This document shows positions 4,430-8,749 of a stretch of DNA of 8,749 nt, in pieces. Position numbers and translations under genes: made by a program. This DNA is from Nitrososphaerota archaeon (GTDB taxonomy: Archaea > Thermoproteota > Nitrososphaeria > Nitrososphaerales > Gagatemarchaeaceae): assembly GCA_005877365.1 (NCBI GenBank), contig VBPP01000134.1, positions 1 through 8,749 on the forward strand. Reading direction: 5' to 3'. The stretch's first letter is position 1. Each line of letters starts with the position of its first letter. The notes beneath the pieces are model-generated. The model was not told where the DNA came from, did no database searches, and worked only from the letters and a program-made list of their open reading frames with translations.

Positions 4430-7165
4430 TTGGAGGAACCGGCGCGTAGACGCATTTCTTTCGGCCCGAGGATGGCATGGGCCTTGATTGGGGTGCTGAT
4501 AATCGTCCTCATTCTATTTGCGGCCTGGACCTTCCTGGAGTGGTCAATCGCGGAGCACGTCTACTCTCTGAAGGGCGGGCTGGATTGGTTTGGGATCAAC
4601 TTCTACGGTGGGGCAACCTTCATTGCTGCTGCCCTGCTCGCGCTTGTCGTCATCAACCCCGAAGTGGGTAAGAGCGACCTCGGCTCGCTGATCAGTGTCC
4701 TGTCGAGGAGAGTGAGTTCTTACGAAGAATCGGAGCCGCCACGAGAGGTGAAGGCGGGAAAGTGGCTCTGGGGGCTCTGGCAACTGACGAAGTGGGCGGC
4801 CGTCTTCGGCTTCTTTGTCGCGAATCGCAGCTTCCCCTTCTTGGGGCAGGTCATGAACCCGATCGCGATGGCGAGCCAGGGGCTGGGGGACTGGTCCGCG
4901 GTTGGAAGGGTCCTCCTGCTTCCTGCCTTTCCAGCGTCGGGCAACGAGTTGGTTGGGCTCATGCCGACGCTAGAGATCCAGTACCGGCTCGTCTCCTACG
5001 TCGCTCTGGCGTTCCTTACCGTCTTCGTGATCAGGATGGCGCTCAGGCTTCTCAGGAATCTCGTCACGAGGAAGAGCGAAGTCTGGCTCAGGAATCTGGT
5101 CTTGATCCTCGCGGCCGTTGTCATGACGGTAATACTCGGTGCGCCGTACTGGTTGATGGACGCCGCGACACCTTACGTCTACGGCTCAACCTGGGCCGTT
5201 CTGGCGTTCGCGATCGTAGGATGGTCATACCTGGGGAAGAGGAGGGATATCCAGCATCCCCGCCTAACCCTGTACAAGGCTATCGCCGTCGTAATCGCGA
5301 TCTCGCTCGTGGTTCAGGCGGGTACTCTGGCCTTCTTGTATCTGAACTGGAACAACAACTACCTGCCTTACCAATGGTTTCCGGGCACCCACAAGGAGAT
5401 TACTGTGACAAGGTGGGCGGCGGGACTCGACAGGATACAGGTCTCCTCGGCCTTCAACCTCCCGACGAGCAACTCATCGACGATTCTTAACGTTGTAAGA
5501 CAGTGGGACCAGCAGGCGGCTGCTGTCACCAACACGAAGGAGATTGGGGCATACAACTGGATGACGCTCGGTAGCTCAGAGATTGTCTTCCTAAAGAACA
5601 CGGAGTACTGGGTTTCTCCCACGACTCCCGCGTTTCCTTCGACGGATTGGGTAAGCGAGCACTTGATCTACACACACGCGGCGCGCATCCTGGTGATAAA
5701 CACTTACAATGGCTCAGAGATCCCGCCCACCAAGGCATACGGAATCCCCTCTGAACCCCCCATCTACTACGGCGAGGGAAGCGGCTTCCAGCATAATGTC
5801 TACGTTCATGTCTCGGGTTACAATGAAATCCAGAACGCTCTCTACGCCGGCACCTCCGACTACGTTCTGGACGGCTGGCAGAAGTCCCTGTGGTTCACAT
5901 TCGCGGAAGGGCAGTTGGGCTTCGCCTTCTCTGGACAGCCGATTCAGATGCTATGGAACAGAAACGTCTTCGACAGGGTGCAGAGCGTTCTCATACCGGG
6001 ACTCGTCGAGGACCCTGCGGCGTATCTGGCCTCGGACGGGAAGAGCGTATTCTACGTCGTCCAGCTCTACATCGACTATCCCATTCAATCGGGCTTTTCG
6101 GCGAGCGACTACCTGAGGTTCTTCGGGGTAGCACTCGTCAACCTGGGCGACGGGTCGATGAACTTCTACGGGGTCTCCAGCCTCATCGGGACGAACTCCA
6201 GTGATTTTCTGACACAGTTTTACAGCAACTACTACAGCAGCTGGAAGAGCCCGCCAGCGTGGCTGGTTCCTCAGCTGAGATATCCCGAGCAACTTCTCGG
6301 TTCTACCCAGGTGGCCGGCCAACTCGACTACGACTTCGCCTTTCACGTCAACGACCCGTTCGTGTGGAGGTCGGCAACCCAGTTCTACGAGCGGCCCGAG
6401 AGCAACAGCGTCCAGTACATCCCGTGGGCCGTCGGGAACAACATCTATTTCGTGGGGACGCAGCTTGTCCACTTCAGGAGCGCGGCGAGCAAGAACCTGG
6501 CTGGGCTCTACATCGCTTACGGAGGGGACAGGCTAGGTCAGATCTACCTTTACGAGAACCCCTCGAACTCGTCGACGATCATCGGGCCCTCGGCGGCAGA
6601 GAATGCCCTCACCACGAACAGTCAGGTCAGAACGCAACTCACGCTGCTGCCCAACTACAGGTTCGGCTCGTACCTGCTCTACTCCGTCGGTGGAGCCCTG
6701 ACCTACTTCGTCGCCGTCTACACCAATCCAGGTACGGCCGGGGTCGTCACGCAACTTCCATTCATGACAGCCGTGAACCCGACCACGGACGCGGTGGCCG
6801 TGGGGGCTAATGCGGGCGCAGCCTACCGCATCCTCGCCGGGGGTGCAGTCCCTGTTGGGGGCAACAGGACCCAGGCGCTGCTCGCGGGCATCTCATCACT
6901 CGTTTCCTCCATGAAGCTTACGCTCGTGAACGCGACGACGGTCAACCCGACAGTTTGGATCAAGACAGGAATCCTCTCGGTTGGAAACCTCGGAGTAAAT
7001 GGTACGCTAGCTCAGGTGAGCGAATTCCTCACGGGGCACGCTCCGGGTAGCGTTGGGAGTGCGGTCTATCTCTGGACCGATAGCAGCAGCGGCGGGCTTG
7101 ACGTGGGGGTCTTCCAGCTCCGCGGGAGCATCACCGAGCTTTACTACATCACGATAATGCTCTAG
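4430..7165 (+). CDS. UPF0182-family (COG1615-type) large membrane protein
   Basis: This 911-aa protein belongs to a widespread family of unknown function. About six or seven membrane segments lie in residues 15-304 (roughly 15-38, 58-76, 114-130, 186-206, 219-240, 252-268, 282-304). Residues 305-911 form one large, presumably extracytoplasmic domain. Family landmarks are the YTHAARI region (414-420, the YTHG position of bacterial members), IPSEPPIYYGEG ending at 450, and PQLRYPEQLL near 614-623 followed by FHVNDPFVW. The exterior part has at least seven N-x-S/T sequons (for example NSS, NGS, NRT, NAT, NGT), consistent with a glycosylated surface protein. Length is typical for the family. Start TTG at 4430 fits a TATA-like element 27 nt upstream; the next in-frame ATG (4472) would remove the basic N-terminal cluster EEPARRR. 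The stop is TAG. It follows the glycosyltransferase on the same strand but after 134 nt with its own promoter and a possible terminator between them, so co-transcription is not required. Family call strong; role unknown. Confidence 0.85.
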   Translation: MEEPARRRISFGPRMAWALIGVLIIVLILFAAWTFLEWSIAEHVYSLKGGLDWFGINFYGGATFIAAALLALVVINPEVGKSDLGSLISVLSRRVSSYEESEPPREVKAGKWLWGLWQLTKWAAVFGFFVANRSFPFLGQVMNPIAMASQGLGDWSAVGRVLLLPAFPASGNELVGLMPTLEIQYRLVSYVALAFLTVFVIRMALRLLRNLVTRKSEVWLRNLVLILAAVVMTVILGAPYWLMDAATPYVYGSTWAVLAFAIVGWSYLGKRRDIQHPRLTLYKAIAVVIAISLVVQAGTLAFLYLNWNNNYLPYQWFPGTHKEITVTRWAAGLDRIQVSSAFNLPTSNSSTILNVVRQWDQQAAAVTNTKEIGAYNWMTLGSSEIVFLKNTEYWVSPTTPAFPSTDWVSEHLIYTHAARILVINTYNGSEIPPTKAYGIPSEPPIYYGEGSGFQHNVYVHVSGYNEIQNALYAGTSDYVLDGWQKSLWFTFAEGQLGFAFSGQPIQMLWNRNVFDRVQSVLIPGLVEDPAAYLASDGKSVFYVVQLYIDYPIQSGFSASDYLRFFGVALVNLGDGSMNFYGVSSLIGTNSSDFLTQFYSNYYSSWKSPPAWLVPQLRYPEQLLGSTQVAGQLDYDFAFHVNDPFVWRSATQFYERPESNSVQYIPWAVGNNIYFVGTQLVHFRSAASKNLAGLYIAYGGDRLGQIYLYENPSNSSTIIGPSAAENALTTNSQVRTQLTLLPNYRFGSYLLYSVGGALTYFVAVYTNPGTAGVVTQLPFMTAVNPTTDAVAVGANAGAAYRILAGGAVPVGGNRTQALLAGISSLVSSMKLTLVNATTVNPTVWIKTGILSVGNLGVNGTLAQVSEFLTGHAPGSVGSAVYLWTDSSSGGLDVGVFQLRGSITELYYITIML

Positions 7166-7174
7166 CTTGAGTTG

Positions 7175-7462
7175 CTAGCGACGAACGAGAGCGATTACCG
7201 CGACGACGATTATCACCGCTAGCGCGAGAACGATCAGGCGGAGGACGCCGTTCCTCTCCCAGATCAGCACACTCGCGTTGAGCTGAGAGAGGGGGTTCCT
7301 GGAGTTTAGCATGATGACGAGCTGAAGAGCCTCTTCGTAGACGAACTTTCCGCCGTCGACCTTGACGATGTCGTCACGCCCCAGGGAGAAGGTGTGCCCC
7401 TTGACAGCCAGGGGAAGGGTTGAGCCAGATTTGAACCAGCGCTGAAACTCTTCCTTGCTCAT
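7175..7462 (-). CDS. Small C-tail-anchored membrane protein, function unknown
   Basis: This 95-aa protein has a soluble N-terminal part (1-70) and a single C-terminal membrane segment at about 73-92 (VLRLIVLALAVIIVVAVIALV) ending in two arginines, a tail-anchor layout. I recognise no domain in the soluble part. It has alternating strands and turns (LAVKGHTFSLGRDDIVKVDGGKFVYEEALQLVIML). The ATG start at 7460-7462 is supported by a TATA-like CTTTTTAG centred about 28 nt upstream, so it is probably leaderless. The TAG stop lies only 9 nt from the TAG stop of the convergent UPF0182 gene. It could be a membrane adaptor; nothing in the sequence says for what. Confidence 0.75.
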   Translation of the reverse strand: MSKEEFQRWFKSGSTLPLAVKGHTFSLGRDDIVKVDGGKFVYEEALQLVIMLNSRNPLSQLNASVLIWERNGVLRLIVLALAVIIVVAVIALVRR

Positions 7463-7486
7463 GAGAAGAGGAGCAGCGAATCTTGG

Positions 7487-7494
7487 CTAAAAAG
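7487..7494 (-). promoter_or_regulatory. TATA-like element for the tail-anchored protein gene
   Basis: Minus-strand CTTTTTAG is centred about 28 nt before the ATG at 7462, the same spacing as the other leaderless starts in this window. Confidence 0.5.
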
Positions 7495-7513
7495 TATCGT
7501 AATTGCGATCGTT

Positions 7514-7558
7514 GGATGGGTGAGGTCTCTCTGTCTTATGAGGACCGCACTGCCATCC
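7514..7558. repeat. Two-part hairpin between the tail-anchored gene and tRNA-Val
   Basis: An outer perfect stem GGATGG/CCATCC (7514-7519 with 7553-7558) encloses an inner stem GGTC-t-CTC / GAG-GACC (7524-7531 with 7540-7546, one bulged T, 8-nt loop). The 4-nt and 6-nt internal strands between the stems (GTGA and GCACTG) are not complementary. I cannot assign it to a known RNA family. On the minus strand it would lie in the trailer of the tRNA-Val transcript and before the tail-anchored gene's promoter. Confidence 0.35.
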
Positions 7559-7584
7559 TTCGGTGGAGGTATGGAGTCTGGTAG

Positions 7585-7688
7585 TGGGCCGGGGCGGATT
7601 TGAACCACCGACCATGGCGAGCCTCTTTCTCACAAGACGCCTTTCGCCGTGTCAGAGCGACGTCCTAACCATGCTAGACGACCGGCCC
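7585..7688 (-). tRNA. tRNA-Val(GAC) with a 29-nt intron in the variable loop
   Basis: On the minus strand the acceptor stem is GGGCCGG (7682-7688) paired perfectly with CCGGCCC (7586-7592), with A73 at 7585; CCA is not encoded. The D arm is GTCT/GGAC with loop AGCATGGTTA. The anticodon stem TCGCT/GGCGA encloses the loop CTGACAC, giving anticodon GAC (7651-7653), which reads valine GUC/GUU. The T arm is GGTGG-TTCAAAT-CCGCC. Between the anticodon stem and T arm lie 34 nt where 5 are expected. Removing 7614-7642 leaves the standard variable loop AGGTC and a normal 75-nt tRNA. Exon 1 is 7643-7688 and exon 2 is 7585-7613. The identity fits valine tRNA features (acceptor starting GGG, discriminator A). 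Confidence 0.93.
7614..7642 (-). other. Non-canonical tRNA intron after position 44 of tRNA-Val
   Basis: The boundaries come from a bulge-helix-bulge fold. GGCG (tRNA positions 39-42) pairs with CGCC near the intron's 3' end. The 3-nt bulges are AAA and ATG, cut after the second base of each. An inner helix GGCGTCTT/AAGAGGCT (7 pairs including one G-T, plus one G-G mismatch) is closed by the loop GTGAGA. The outer helix is weak (about two pairs), so this is a relaxed motif. Excision gives exactly the common variable loop AGGTC, which supports these cut points over the one-base-shifted alternative. Confidence 0.8.
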
Positions 7689-7718
7689 CAACTTCGTGCG
7701 AAAATCGTCCTACTTTTG

Positions 7719-7726
7719 TCTTTAAG
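7719..7726 (-). promoter_or_regulatory. TATA-like element upstream of tRNA-Val
   Basis: Minus-strand CTTAAAGA is centred about 34-35 nt upstream of the first base of the tRNA, allowing a leader of several nucleotides for RNase P removal. It is the best AT-rich candidate in the region; the assignment rests on position only. Confidence 0.4.
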
Positions 7727-7912
7727 AATGATATTCGACGATCGACTTGTCCCCAAACGGTCGCCAGTTATCACGGGCATGCTCTCGAAAGGCGAGTCGA
7801 GCCAGACGGAGAAGATGTTTACGATTCTTGTCGCAACTTCACGCGGACGGGAGGCGTGCTTCGATTAACCCTTCGACTCTTGACGAGCGGAATTAAGAGG
7901 AGTTTAGGTTGA

Positions 7913-7921
7913 ATTATATAA
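7913..7921 (+). promoter_or_regulatory. HMG-CoA reductase promoter TATA box, ATTATATAA
   Basis: This is the strongest TATA box in the window, centred 28 nt before the ATG at 7945, so the mRNA is probably leaderless. The 256 bp between tRNA-Val and this gene hold otherwise only the tRNA promoter and a weak 5-bp hairpin at 7840-7858. Confidence 0.75.
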
Positions 7922-7944
7922 CATCTCAATACCGCTCGTAACGC

Positions 7945-8749
7945 ATGACAGAATCCTCGGAGATTCCCGGTTTCTACAAGCTCTCGCCTGCAGAGCGGAT
8001 GAAGGTCGTTCAGAAGCTGACGGGAATCACCGACGAGGAGGCGAAGACACTGGGCAACACTGGCGGCCTTCCCCCCGAAGTTGCTGATAGGATGATAGAG
8101 AACGTAGTAGGAGGGATGACGATCCCACTCGGAATAGCGGTGAATTTTCTCATTAACGGGAAGGACTACCTGATACCGATGGCCCTCGAGGAGCCTTCGG
8201 TCGTTGCCGCCGCGAGCAACGCTGCGAAGATGGCGAGGGTCAAGGGCGGTTTCAGGGTGACCAACACCGGCCCCATAATGATCGGGCAGATCCAGGTCGT
8301 CTCCCCCTCCGATCCGGACGGAGCCAAGTTGCAGCTCCTCAATCGGAAGGAGGCGATCTTAGCCAAGGCGAACGAGCAGGATCCTCTGCTCGTCTCCCTC
8401 GGCGGCGGCGCGAAGGACCTTAACGTCAAGGTGGTCTCGAGCATCAAGGGGCCGATGGTAATAGCGGAGCTGATCGTCAACACCGGGGATGCGATGGGCG
8501 CGAACGCCGTCAACACCATGGCCGAGGCAGTCGCCCCGATGATCGAGCAGCTCGCGAAGGGCAGGGTGCTCCTCAGGATAATTTCGAACTTGGCGGACAG
8601 GAGACTGGTCAGAGCCTCCGCCGTCTTCGACAAGGACGCGATTGGGGGGGAGGATGTGGTCGAGGGAATTGTCTACGCGTACGCCTTCGCCAAGGCGGAC
8701 CCATACAGATGCGCGACCCACAACAAGGGGGTAATGAACGGAGTGGTCG
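7945..8749 (+). CDS. HMG-CoA reductase, class II (bacterial type), N-terminal 268 codons
   Basis: The enzyme reduces 3-hydroxy-3-methylglutaryl-CoA to mevalonate, the committed step to isoprenoids and archaeal ether lipids; it is soluble. The gene runs off the right edge of the window. It has class II features from the start: FYKLSPAERMKVV (10-22), ENVVGGMTIPLGIAVNFLING (52-72), and LEEPSVVAAASNAAKMAR, in which E83 matches the catalytic glutamate. DAMGANAVNTMAEAVAP follows at 182-198, then ISNLADRRLVRA and DPYRCATHNKGVMNG, in which K261 is the catalytic lysine. The catalytic aspartate and histidine must lie beyond the window. No membrane anchor is present. The ATG at 7945 is fixed by a strong TATA box 28 nt upstream and by the class II N-terminus. 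Class II enzymes are often NADH-dependent; the cofactor cannot be decided here. Most archaea use class I, so transfer from bacteria at some point is likely. Confidence 0.93.
   Translation, partial: MTESSEIPGFYKLSPAERMKVVQKLTGITDEEAKTLGNTGGLPPEVADRMIENVVGGMTIPLGIAVNFLINGKDYLIPMALEEPSVVAAASNAAKMARVKGGFRVTNTGPIMIGQIQVVSPSDPDGAKLQLLNRKEAILAKANEQDPLLVSLGGGAKDLNVKVVSSIKGPMVIAELIVNTGDAMGANAVNTMAEAVAPMIEQLAKGRVLLRIISNLADRRLVRASAVFDKDAIGGEDVVEGIVYAYAFAKADPYRCATHNKGVMNGVV

Noticed and set aside
4762..5490. 242-codon plus-strand ORF inside the UPF0182 gene
   Set aside because: It lies in another frame of a continuous family-supported gene and has Arg/Gly-rich shadow composition with no domain.
6259..6810. 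183-codon plus-strand ORF inside the UPF0182 gene
   Set aside because: Out-of-frame shadow within the conserved exterior domain, arginine-rich and without recognisable features.
7840..7858. Hairpin CACGC/GCGTG between tRNA-Val and HMG-CoA reductase
   Set aside because: It has only five pairs with a 9-nt loop and no supporting context; this is expected by chance in GC-rich sequence.
7563..7868. 101-codon ORF starting MEVWSLVVGRGGFEPPT
   Set aside because: It reads through the antisense of tRNA-Val; the GRGGFEPPT string is the well-known false peptide from reverse-complement tRNA T arms.
8166..8633. 155-codon minus-strand ORF opposite HMG-CoA reductase
   Set aside because: Antisense of a highly conserved enzyme; the hydrophobic/Ser-Thr pattern is a codon-bias shadow.

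Overview
This window is archaeal chromosomal DNA that is fairly GC-rich. The archaeal evidence is a set of TATA boxes centred about 27-30 nt upstream of start codons with no Shine-Dalgarno site (leaderless transcription), a tRNA gene with a small intron and no encoded CCA, an archaeal-style Hsp20 with a long N-terminal region, an archaeal HtpX-type protease, and an HMG-CoA reductase (archaeal isoprenoid lipid synthesis). I cannot fix the lineage from one window. The non-canonical tRNA intron leans towards TACK-type archaea. The class II (bacterial-type) HMG-CoA reductase is known from Thermoplasmatales, Archaeoglobus and some other archaea.

Layout, left to right. Bases 3-227 (+) are the tail of a CBS-domain protein, and its 3' end overlaps the convergent hsp20 gene (187-819, -). 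hsp20 is divergent from htpX (912-1823, +) across 92 bp that hold both promoters. htpX meets a proline-rich membrane protein gene (1820-2251, -) tail to tail, and the two stop codons lie in one CTAG. Bases 2252-2534 are mostly non-coding, with a perfect hairpin, a tandem 8-mer and at most one tiny ORF. A GT4 glycosyltransferase carrying a C-terminal PH-like domain and two membrane segments follows (about 2535/2547-4295, +). Next is a large UPF0182-family membrane protein (4430-7165, +). A small tail-anchored protein (7175-7462, -) converges on it. A tRNA-Val(GAC) gene with a 29-nt intron in its variable loop lies at 7585-7688 (-). The window ends inside a class II HMG-CoA reductase gene (7945 onward, +).

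Functional themes. Hsp20 and HtpX form a divergent protein quality-control pair (soluble holdase and membrane protease). The membrane-anchored glycosyltransferase and the UPF0182 protein with its large, sequon-rich exterior domain are envelope genes, each probably with its own transcription start. HMG-CoA reductase makes mevalonate for membrane lipids. No CRISPR array, insertion sequence, phage gene or defence system is visible. The points most worth following up are the non-canonical tRNA intron, the glycosyltransferase/PH-like fusion with its unusual start, the consistent leaderless TTG/GTG/ATG promoters, and the strong preference for TAG stops.
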